Shown in pieces: positions 1-6,729 of a stretch of DNA of 13,455 bases. The notes beneath the pieces were generated by a model, which saw only the letters and a list, made by a program, of their open reading frames with translations, was not told the origin of the DNA and did no database searches. This DNA comes from Bacteroidetes bacterium CG2_30_32_10. Its GTDB lineage: Bacteria; Bacteroidota; Bacteroidia; Bacteroidales; CG2-30-32-10. The stretch spans positions 1 to 13,455 of the forward strand of contig MNXO01000165.1 of the NCBI GenBank assembly GCA_001872995.1, read 5' to 3'. The stretch's first letter is position 1. Each line of letters begins with the position of its first letter. The position numbers and the translations under genes were made by a program.

Positions 1-1
1 T

Positions 2-931
2 ATACAACCAGTTGATAAAGCCATTTTAGAAAAAGAGCTTAATAAAAATGTGTATGTCAGAAAAACGAACTATGGCAATAACCAAATTTTTATTGTTACA
101 CATCATAATTCTCCAAATGTTGTCAGGGAAATTGGTAGATTAAGAGAAGTTACATTCAGAGATGCTGGTGCTGGCACAGGAAAAGAAATTGATTTAGATG
201 AATTTGACCTAAATGAAAATCCTTATAAACAACTTATTGTTTGGAATCCTAGAGATAGGGAGATAATTGGTGGTTATCGTTATATAGAACTTGCAGCTGT
301 TAAAAGAAAATCAGATGGAAATTTTGATTTAGCCACTTCAGAATTATTTCATTTTTCTGAAAAATTTATAAACGAGTTTATGCCTTATACCATTGAACTT
401 GGAAGGTCATTTGTTTATACTCCCTATCAACCATCTTCAAAAAACAGAAAAGGATTGTTTTCACTTGATAATATTTGGGATGGTTTAGGAGTGCTTGTGG
501 TTGACAATCCTAATCTTAAATATTATTTTGGGAAAGTAACAATGTATAGGAGTTTCAACATTAAGGCACGAGACCTCATTTTGTTTTTTATGCACAAGCA
601 CTTTCCAGATAACGAACGCCTTGTTTACCCAATAGAAAGCTTACCAATTACAACTAAAGAGGCAGAACTGCAATCAATACTTACTTCTTCAGATTATAAA
701 ACAGATTATAAAATACTTTCGCACAAAGTTAGAGCACTTGGAGAAAATATTCCTCCTCTTATTAATTCTTATATGAACATTTCACCAACAATGAGAACAT
801 TTGGCACTTCCCCAAACCCAGGATTTGGAGAAGTAGAAGAAACGGGTATTTTAGTAAACGTTGCCGATATTTACCCTTCTAAAAAAGAAAGACATATTGT
901 TAGTTATCTGAATGAAAAAAACGAAAGATAA
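2..931 (+). CDS. GNAT-fold N-acyltransferase, GlsB-like (5' end outside window)
   Basis: The frame is open from nt 2 with no start, so the gene begins left of the window; 309 residues are visible. A GTG at 50 is only an internal valine, because the residues before it (IQPVDKAILEKELNKN) fit the start of this Bacteroidota family. Visible motifs are IGRLREVTFR at residues 44-53, DEFD at 66-69, IIGGYRY at 88-94 (the GNAT core strand and acyl-donor region) and ELGRSFV at 132-138. These match the 'hemolysin-like' acetyltransferase family (Acetyltransf_5). In Bacteroides the enzyme of this type that I know is GlsB, which transfers a 3-hydroxyacyl chain to glycine to make commendamide, the precursor of glycine lipids. 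Its partner O-acyltransferase GlsA is not visible here; the 3' neighbour is convergent obgE. Acyltransferase family: confident. Glycine as substrate: inference from memory of the family. Confidence 0.8.
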   Translation: MQPVDKAILEKELNKNVYVRKTNYGNNQIFIVTHHNSPNVVREIGRLREVTFRDAGAGTGKEIDLDEFDLNENPYKQLIVWNPRDREIIGGYRYIELAAVKRKSDGNFDLATSELFHFSEKFINEFMPYTIELGRSFVYTPYQPSSKNRKGLFSLDNIWDGLGVLVVDNPNLKYYFGKVTMYRSFNIKARDLILFFMHKHFPDNERLVYPIESLPITTKEAELQSILTSSDYKTDYKILSHKVRALGENIPPLINSYMNISPTMRTFGTSPNPGFGEVEETGILVNVADIYPSKKERHIVSYLNEKNER

Positions 932-940
932 GCTTTTTTT
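915..940. terminator. Weak A7/T7 dyad between convergent genes
   Basis: Seven A (915-921) and seven T (934-940) flank a 12-nt loop that includes the stop codon of the left-hand gene. The element sits in the 23-nt gap before the obgE stop and could end transcription from both sides. The stem has no G-C pairs, so this is only a candidate. A smaller AAAG/CTTT stem followed by T residues lies inside it. Confidence 0.25.
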
Positions 941-954
941 AAAAATTTCTAATT

Positions 955-1941
955 CTAATTAAGCAATTTCCAAAGTAAATCCTTAAGTTCTATCAAGCCT
1001 TTTTGCGTTTTAGATGAAATAAAAACATAAGGCAAATTAGGTAGTTCCTTCTCTATTTCAAAAATAAGCTCATCATCTGCAAGGTCTGATTTTGTAATTG
1101 CCAATACTCTTGTTTTATCAAGTAATTCTGGATTATACTGTTTGAGCTCATTTAATAATACTTGATATTCTTTAGTTATACTATCTGTATCAACAGGTAT
1201 CATAAATAACAAAAGTGAATTTCGTTCAATATGTTTAAGAAATCTCGTTCCTAAACCCTTTCCTAGATGAGCTCCTTCAATTATTCCAGGTATGTCAGCC
1301 ATTACAAATGATTTAAAATCTCTATAAGAAACAATGCCAAGATTAGGGACTAACGTTGTAAATGGGTAATTTGCAATTTCTGGTTTTGCAGCAGATAAAA
1401 CAGATAAAAGAGTTGATTTGCCTGCATTTGGAAAACCAACCAAACCAACATCAGCCAATACTTTTAATTCTAAAATAATCCATTCTTCTTTTCCTGGTTC
1501 TCCTGGTTGAGAATATCTTGGTGTTTGATTGGTTGCTGATTTAAAATGGTTGTTTCCCTGACCACCTCTTCCTCCTGGAAGTAATATTTTTGTTTCTTCG
1601 TTATCTGTAATTTCGCATAAAATTTCTCCTGAAGTTGGATATCTTGCAATAGTTCCTAGTGGTACTTCAATAATAACATCATCACCATCTGCACCGTGCA
1701 TTAAACATTTCATTCCACATTGTCCATCTTTTGCAAACATGTGTTTTCTGTATTTCAAATGTAATAAAGTCCAGAGCTGTTTACTCCCTTTTAGGATAAT
1801 GTGTCCGCCTCTTCCACCATCACCACCATCAGGACCTCCCTTTGCGATATATTTCATACGTGATAAATGAGCAGAACCTGCACCTCCATTGCCAGAGCGA
1901 CAACACACCTTCACATAATCAACAAAATTAGTATCTGCCAT
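955..1941 (-). CDS. obgE: Obg-family GTPase ObgE/CgtA
   Basis: 328 residues with an ATG start. The N-terminal glycine-rich Obg fold spans about 1-160 (GNGGAGS, GGPDGGDGGRGG, LPGGRGGQGNN). The Ras-like G domain follows: P-loop GFPNAGKST at 169-177, switch threonines around FTT at 194-196, G3 DIPG at 216-219, G4 TKSD at 283-286 and G5 SSKT at 309-312. The G4 motif has Thr where many GTPases have Asn, which the (N/T)KxD consensus allows. The protein ends right after the G domain, so it lacks the C-terminal OCT extension of some Gram-positive Obg proteins. The family binds the 50S subunit and acts in late ribosome assembly and the stringent response. It is the last gene of hpt-adk-obgE, 39 nt after adk, and converges on the acyltransferase gene. 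Confidence 0.96.
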   Translation of the reverse strand: MADTNFVDYVKVCCRSGNGGAGSAHLSRMKYIAKGGPDGGDGGRGGHIILKGSKQLWTLLHLKYRKHMFAKDGQCGMKCLMHGADGDDVIIEVPLGTIARYPTSGEILCEITDNEETKILLPGGRGGQGNNHFKSATNQTPRYSQPGEPGKEEWIILELKVLADVGLVGFPNAGKSTLLSVLSAAKPEIANYPFTTLVPNLGIVSYRDFKSFVMADIPGIIEGAHLGKGLGTRFLKHIERNSLLLFMIPVDTDSITKEYQVLLNELKQYNPELLDKTRVLAITKSDLADDELIFEIEKELPNLPYVFISSKTQKGLIELKDLLWKLLN

Positions 1942-1980
1942 TTTAATTTAATTATTTCTTAATGGTTCACGCTTTAAAAA

Positions 1981-2553
1981 TTATTTTTGTTGATTTATGG
2001 TTTTGCATATATCTACAAATATTTCTTCTATAAGACCAACCCCGTGAATAGTATATAATTTATTTTGTTTAGAATAATACTCTAATAAAGGAGCTGTTTG
2101 TTTATTATAAAATGCTAGTCTTTGCTTGATTATCTCTTCATTATCGTCACTTCTTCCAGATTCTAAACCTCTTTTAACCAATCTTGTTATAATTTCTTTA
2201 TTATTAACTTCCAAAGAAATAATTAACTTTATGGGAATTCCTTTTTTATTAAGCTCTTCATCAAGTTTCTGTGCTTGAATTAGTGTTCTTGGAAAACCAT
2301 CAAAAATAAAACCTTTTGCTTTTTCTTGTTTTTCTAAAGTTGAAAGCAATACTTTAATAACTAAATCATCTGGAACCAAAGCTCCTTTATCAATGTATTG
2401 TTTTGCCTCGATACCTAATAAAGTTTTATTGGAAATTTCGCTGCGGAAAATATCCCCTGTAGATAAATGATACAACTGCATCTTTTCGGCAAGCTTAATA
2501 GAATGGGTTCCCTTGCCAGAACCAGGAGGACCAAATAATATGATATTCAGCAT
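1981..2553 (-). CDS. adk: Adenylate kinase
   Basis: 190 residues with an ATG start. The enzyme interconverts ATP + AMP and 2 ADP in the cytoplasm. The P-loop GPPGSGKGT is at residues 8-16, the AMP-binding region LSTGDIFRSEI at 30-40, DGFPRT at 85-90, and the LID-region arginines lie in RGLESGRSDDN at 128-138. The protein is of the short type: the LID is a brief loop without the four-cysteine zinc site of longer bacterial enzymes. Its length is normal for this type. It sits 23 nt downstream of hpt and 39 nt upstream of obgE on the same strand, consistent with one transcript. Pairing with hpt makes sense because IMP and GMP salvage and adenylate balance are linked. Confidence 0.97.
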   Translation of the reverse strand: MLNIILFGPPGSGKGTHSIKLAEKMQLYHLSTGDIFRSEISNKTLLGIEAKQYIDKGALVPDDLVIKVLLSTLEKQEKAKGFIFDGFPRTLIQAQKLDEELNKKGIPIKLIISLEVNNKEIITRLVKRGLESGRSDDNEEIIKQRLAFYNKQTAPLLEYYSKQNKLYTIHGVGLIEEIFVDICKTINQQK

Positions 2554-2576
2554 AATAATATGAAATTAAGGTTGTA

Positions 2577-3113
2577 CTAATTAATAATTTTATAAATATC
2601 AGATAAATTTCTGCCTAATCCATCATAATCTAAGCCATAACCAACAATGAAATCATTAGGAATTTCAATTCCAACATAGTCAATAATAAATTGGTTTTTA
2701 AAAGCCTCTGGTTTATATAATAATGTAGCAACTTTAATATCTGCGGGTTTATGCTTTTTAAGTTTTGCTATTGTAGTATCCAATGTAATTCCTGTGTCTA
2801 CAATATCTTCTAATATTATAATTCTACGTCCTTCGATGTTCTGATTTAATCCTATCAATTCTTTTACATCTTCTGTGGTTTGAGTACCTTGATAAGAGGA
2901 AACCTTTATAAAAGATATTTCACATTCGATAGCTAGATTTTTAAACAAATCAGCAGCAAACATAAACGAACCATTTAATACAGCAATAAACAAGGGCTGT
3001 TGCCCTACATAATCATTATTTATTTTTGAAGCAACTTGTTTAATGGCATTCTGAATTTTGTCCGAACTTATAGAAATAGCAAATTCTTTGTCCTTAATTT
3101 TAACGGTTTTCAT
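2577..3113 (-). CDS. hpt: Hypoxanthine phosphoribosyltransferase
   Basis: 178 residues with an ATG start. The enzyme condenses hypoxanthine or guanine with PRPP to give IMP or GMP in purine salvage. The PRPP-binding signature IIILEDIVDTGIT is at residues 98-110 with the paired acidic residues E102-D103. LNGSFMFAADL at 46-56 is the PPi-binding loop region, SSYQGT at 72-77 the flexible loop, and IPNDFIVGYGLDYDG at 151-165 the base-binding and Mg-binding segment. It is the first gene of the leftward operon with adk and obgE. Its leader lies in the 523-nt divergent region shared with porZ; an AGGGA sits almost against the ATG, too close to be a standard Shine-Dalgarno site. Guanine versus hypoxanthine preference cannot be read from the sequence. 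Confidence 0.96.
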   Translation of the reverse strand: MKTVKIKDKEFAISISSDKIQNAIKQVASKINNDYVGQQPLFIAVLNGSFMFAADLFKNLAIECEISFIKVSSYQGTQTTEDVKELIGLNQNIEGRRIIILEDIVDTGITLDTTIAKLKKHKPADIKVATLLYKPEAFKNQFIIDYVGIEIPNDFIVGYGLDYDGLGRNLSDIYKIIN

Positions 3114-3400
3114 TCCCTAAATTTTGATTGTTTCTCTACTAATAAAAAATAAAACAGGCGAAGTTACAAATTTTAAAACTTGTTTTCAATATAAATTTAA
3201 TTGAATGATAAAGTAAAAAAGTGGAATAAGCCTCCTCAAAAGCATTGGGCAAATTATTAGTAAATAAATAAAATTTACAAGCAACAAAGCAACGTTTATG
3301 AGAATTTACAACATAAATATTTTAATAATAGCGAGTTATAAAAATATAAAATAAAATTTGCCTGTTTAATAGAGGCTACAAGATATTTTGCAATTGATTT

Positions 3401-3482
3401 ATATTGTTACCATTGAATTTATAAAAACCTGACAAAAAATAAAATTAGTATTAAAAAATGAATTGTAAATTTGTAACAATAT
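3401..3482. repeat. Inverted repeat, 10-bp arms, 62-nt spacer
   Basis: ATATTGTTAC at 3401-3410 is the exact reverse complement of GTAACAATAT at 3473-3482. The right arm overlaps one TAAATTTG promoter-like octamer. The arms contain few G or C bases, so chance is a serious alternative. Confidence 0.35.
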
Positions 3483-3511
3483 TTAAGGTGTTTTCCAAAA
3501 TTATTAATATC

Positions 3512-3561
3512 GTTTTTTGATTTAAAGACAAGCTTAAGAAGCAAGATAATCATCAAAAAAC
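3512..3561. repeat. Inverted repeat, 10-bp arms, 30-nt spacer
   Basis: GTTTTTTGAT at 3512-3521 is the exact reverse complement of ATCAAAAAAC at 3552-3561. It lies 75 nt before the porZ start. A transcript of either strand could fold it into a hairpin, but no U-tract follows, so it does not look like an intrinsic terminator. Confidence 0.4.
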
Positions 3562-3565
3562 AAAA

Positions 3566-3573
3566 TAAATTTG
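3566..3573 (+). promoter_or_regulatory. Possible porZ -7 element (TAnnTTTG)
   Basis: TAAATTTG matches the TAnnTTTG consensus of the Bacteroidota primary sigma factor and would give a leader of roughly 55 nt before the porZ ATG. No TTG occurs 18-21 nt upstream, so the -33 element is missing or weak. An identical octamer lies exactly 100 nt further upstream, with TTA 18 nt before it. Confidence 0.3.
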
Positions 3574-3636
3574 TTTAAAGTATAATAAAAATTTTAAAAA
3601 TGTAGTTATTATTAAAATAACTTAAATTAAAAAAAT

Positions 3637-5982
3637 ATGCTCCAAAAATTTAAAAAAATTACTGTTGTAATTATCATTCTATGTGGGTTGTGTAAAATTA
3701 ATGCACAAGGCATTCGTATTGGCGATTGGAGAGACCATTTGCCATATAACAAATGTGTTTCTATAGCACAAGTTGGAAATACAATATATTGTGCTACCGA
3801 ATATAGCTTATTTTATTACAACAACACAGAAAATACACTGGGAAGACTCAATAAAATAAGTGGACTTTCAGATATTGATATTTCAACTATCAATTTTGAC
3901 CCTCAAAGTAATTATTTACTTATTGCTTATAACAATGCAAACATTGATTTGCTTGATGCTAATACAAATACAATTATTAATATCCCTGATATTAAAATAA
4001 AACCAATACTTGGAACTAAAAAAATTAATAAAATACTTTTTATTGATAATAAAGCCTATTTATCTTGTGGGTTTGGTATTGTAGTATTAGACTTAATTAA
4101 AAAAGAAATTAAAGAAACTTATATAATAGGTGAAAATGGTACAAGCATAGAAGTTTTTGATTTAGCAACCAATGATACAAGTTTCTATGCTGCAACAAGC
4201 AATGGCATTTATCAAGCACTCATGAGTGCTCCCAATTTAGTAAACTATGCCTCTTGGCACAAACAAACGAACATTAACACTCCAAATGCAACATTTAATT
4301 TAATTATTTATTATAAAAATAAGTTTATTGCCAATAAATCAAGCGTAGATTATAATAGAGATACGATGTATATCTTTAATAACAATACCTGGACCAATTT
4401 TGACACCATTCACGGGAGTACTCGAAAATATAATTTCAAATCATATAATAATAATCTCTATGTTCTTGGAGAATGGGGAATTTCAACCTATGACCAAAGT
4501 TTTGCATTAATAGGAGGTTTCTCCAATACCCTTGCAAAAGATATGCTAGCAGACAATGAAAACACTTTTTGGTTTGCTGATGCTTATAAAGGATTGATCA
4601 AATCTGTAAATAATAATTATGAATACATTATGCCCAATGGTCCATCCTCCACAAATGTAATAGCAATGTCGGTTGAAAACAGTATGTTGTGGGTTGCTCC
4701 AGGTGGTTATGAAATAGGAACTTGGACAAATGCCAATAATAATGATGGCGTTTTTTCTTTCATAGATGAAAAATGGTCAGTAATGAATAGCACAAATACG
4801 CCTGCTTTAGAACCAATAAAGGATATTATTTCTATTGCTGTGGATCCTTTTGATAGTAAAAGGGTTTATGCAGGCTCTTGGGGAATGGGATTATTGGAAT
4901 TTTATGACAATAAATTAGTGAATATATATAATGAAAAAAATAGTCCTTTAAGTAATTGGACAAATTTTAATTGGATTGGCGTTGGAGGGCTATGCTTTGA
5001 TGACCAGCACAATTTATGGATTACAAATATTCGTGCAGGGTCAGGAGAAATATTAATTGTAAAAAAAGCTAACGGCGAATGGAAAAAATTTGACTTGCAT
5101 TCTAAAGTTGTTGGCACAACAGACTCTCGTTACGCTACTCGCTTAATAATTGACAATAATAATCAAAAGTGGATAATGCTATCGCGTTCCCCATCCGAAG
5201 GTATAGCCGTTTTTAATGACAATAATACAATTGATAATACTACTGACGACAAGGAGGTTCAATTATTAAGTAAAGAAGTGGGACATGGAAAATTACTTAG
5301 TAATGGGGTAACTTCTTTTGCCAACGACTTAGAAGGCAAAGTGTGGGTTGGGACTGATAATGGATTAACTGTCTTTTTTTCTCCTGAAAATATTTTTACT
5401 AATCAAAATTTCGATTCACAAGATATACTTGTTGAACAAGATGGGCACACTCGTCCATTATTAGAAGGACAGTATATTACTTCCATTGCAATTGATGGAG
5501 GAAACAGAAAGTGGATTGGAACTCAAAATTCTGGAGTTTATCTTATGTCGGCAGATGGCACTAAAGAAATATATCAATTTGACAAAGACAATAGCCCGTT
5601 ATTGTCGAATAATGTTAATTGCATTGCTATTGATGGCAAGACTGGTGAAGTTTATTTTGGAACAGATAATGGAATTGTATCCTTTAAAGGCGCTTCTACA
5701 AATGGAGAAGAGAATTACGACCATGTATTTGCTTACCCAAATCCTGTTCGTGAAGACTACGAAGGTGTCATAGCTATAAAAGGTTTGGTAAAAAATGCAA
5801 TTGTAAAAATTACTGATATAAGCGGAAATCTTATATACGAAACCGTTGCTGAAGGTGGTCAGGCAATATGGAATGGCAAAAACTTTAATGGTAAAAAAGC
5901 TCATACAGGGGTATATTTGGTTTTTTGTACTAATGATGATGGTTCTAAAACTGAAGTTACCAAGATTCTCTTTATTAATTAA
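3637..5982 (+). CDS. porZ: Type IX secretion system protein PorZ
   Basis: 781 residues, close to the length I recall for Porphyromonas gingivalis PorZ. A signal peptide covers about 1-23 (a KFKK charged region, hydrophobic core, then INA before Q24). The start of the mature protein (GDWRDHLPYNKC, then ATEYSLFYYN and GLSDIDIS) is typical of PorZ. The body shows repeated beta-propeller strands of the two-component-regulator-propeller kind, such as KVWVGTDNGLTVF, RKWIGTQNSGVYLM and EVYFGTDNGIVSF. From FAYPNP at 698-703 to the terminal KILFIN it carries a T9SS C-terminal sorting-type domain (PNP, ITDISGNLIY, GKKAHTGVYLV). In P. gingivalis PorZ belongs to the surface attachment complex with PorU, PorV and PorQ and hands anionic LPS to the PorU sortase. 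Despite the propeller repeats it has no kinase domain and is not a signalling receptor. recO follows after 14 nt. Confidence 0.88.
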   Translation: MLQKFKKITVVIIILCGLCKINAQGIRIGDWRDHLPYNKCVSIAQVGNTIYCATEYSLFYYNNTENTLGRLNKISGLSDIDISTINFDPQSNYLLIAYNNANIDLLDANTNTIINIPDIKIKPILGTKKINKILFIDNKAYLSCGFGIVVLDLIKKEIKETYIIGENGTSIEVFDLATNDTSFYAATSNGIYQALMSAPNLVNYASWHKQTNINTPNATFNLIIYYKNKFIANKSSVDYNRDTMYIFNNNTWTNFDTIHGSTRKYNFKSYNNNLYVLGEWGISTYDQSFALIGGFSNTLAKDMLADNENTFWFADAYKGLIKSVNNNYEYIMPNGPSSTNVIAMSVENSMLWVAPGGYEIGTWTNANNNDGVFSFIDEKWSVMNSTNTPALEPIKDIISIAVDPFDSKRVYAGSWGMGLLEFYDNKLVNIYNEKNSPLSNWTNFNWIGVGGLCFDDQHNLWITNIRAGSGEILIVKKANGEWKKFDLHSKVVGTTDSRYATRLIIDNNNQKWIMLSRSPSEGIAVFNDNNTIDNTTDDKEVQLLSKEVGHGKLLSNGVTSFANDLEGKVWVGTDNGLTVFFSPENIFTNQNFDSQDILVEQDGHTRPLLEGQYITSIAIDGGNRKWIGTQNSGVYLMSADGTKEIYQFDKDNSPLLSNNVNCIAIDGKTGEVYFGTDNGIVSFKGASTNGEENYDHVFAYPNPVREDYEGVIAIKGLVKNAIVKITDISGNLIYETVAEGGQAIWNGKNFNGKKAHTGVYLVFCTNDDGSKTEVTKILFIN

Positions 5983-5996
5983 GTTATTTATAAGCG

Positions 5997-6725
5997 ATGG
6001 TTTATGTAACCAAAGGCATTGTTCTTCATCATTTCAATTATTATGAGTCAAGCATTATTATTAAAGTATATACCGAGCTTTTTGGTTTACAATCTTATAT
6101 TATTAAAGGTTTTAAAAATACCAAATCAAAATTTAAGAAATCACTTATACAACCATTAAGCATTGTTGAAATTGTTGCTTATCCCAATTCTAAAGGTGAT
6201 ATCTATTTATTAAAAGATATATCTATTGCATATATTGCAAAGAGCTTATATATTAATATTAGAAAAACGGCGGTGGTTTTTTTTCTTGATGAAATTATTT
6301 ACAAATCTATTAAAGAACAAGAACCTAATCAGCAGCTATTTAACTTTATTAATGACGCCATTATTCATCTTGACAATATTGTGGAGAAAATTTCGTTATT
6401 TAACCTTTTTATAACCATACAATTGAGTAAGTATTTGGGTTTTTATCCTGAAATTAATTATTCTGAAAGAAATAATTTCTTCGATTTAGTTGATGGTCTT
6501 TATAAACCAATCGCCCCAAACCACTCTTTATTCATCGAACCTGAATTATCTTCTGTTTTTTATCAATTATCTAAATCAAACATTGATAATTATGCTTTAA
6601 TGTCATTAGAATACAACAAACGAACGATATTGCTAAAAAAGATTTCCGATTATTATGGGGTTCACATCATAAATTTAAATGAAATCAAATCTTTGGAGGT
6701 ATTAGAAAAAGTCTTTGAGGATTAG
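5997..6725 (+). CDS. recO: DNA repair protein RecO
   Basis: 242 residues with an ATG start, normal length for RecO. The N-terminal region (MVYVTKGIVLHHFNYYESSIIIKVYTE) is the characteristic OB-fold entry, followed by LQSYIIKGFKN; the rest, from about residue 85, is the helical C-terminal domain. The zinc-binding cysteines of some RecO proteins are absent. RecO helps load RecA onto SSB-coated single-stranded DNA and anneals complementary strands in the RecFOR pathway. It lies 14 nt after porZ on the same strand with no visible promoter of its own, so it is probably co-transcribed. Its stop is 4 nt from the stop of the convergent YfhO-like gene. A run of eight T at 6277-6284 lies within the gene, but the frame is intact. 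Confidence 0.92.
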   Translation: MVYVTKGIVLHHFNYYESSIIIKVYTELFGLQSYIIKGFKNTKSKFKKSLIQPLSIVEIVAYPNSKGDIYLLKDISIAYIAKSLYINIRKTAVVFFLDEIIYKSIKEQEPNQQLFNFINDAIIHLDNIVEKISLFNLFITIQLSKYLGFYPEINYSERNNFFDLVDGLYKPIAPNHSLFIEPELSSVFYQLSKSNIDNYALMSLEYNKRTILLKKISDYYGVHIINLNEIKSLEVLEKVFED

Positions 6726-6729
6726 TGGT

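Larger units (their letters stand above)
3114..3636. other. Divergent AT-rich intergenic region between hpt and porZ
   Basis: No convincing ORF, tRNA or known RNA was found in this 523-nt stretch. It holds two perfect 10-bp inverted repeats (3401-3410 with 3473-3482, and 3512-3521 with 3552-3561). It also holds two copies of the octamer TAAATTTG, at 3466-3473 and 3566-3573, which fit the TAnnTTTG part of Bacteroidota promoters. No clear promoter for hpt was found on the other strand. The length exceeds what two ordinary promoters need, so a long leader or small RNA is possible, but the composition makes chance symmetry common. Confidence 0.6.

Noticed and set aside
50..52. GTG as start of the left-edge acyltransferase
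   Set aside because: The frame is open upstream to the window edge and the upstream residues fit the family's N-terminus, so the true start lies outside.
3637..3705. Lipoprotein signal in PorZ (two cysteines in the hydrophobic core)
   Set aside because: Residues before each Cys do not fit a lipobox; INA before Q24 is a plain signal peptidase I site.
4902..5117. 71-residue frame antisense to porZ
   Set aside because: It lies inside a well-supported gene and has no recognisable domain; it is a shadow of the porZ coding sequence. The same holds for frames at 5486-5773, 5599-5904 and 5846-6046.
4000..5700. Hybrid two-component sensor suggested by propeller repeats
   Set aside because: No histidine kinase, receiver or DNA-binding domain is present; the N-terminus, length and C-terminal sorting-type domain fit PorZ.
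6277..6284. Eight-T run in recO as a frameshift site
   Set aside because: The reading frame is intact and RecO has its normal length, so there is no sign of programmed or accidental shift.
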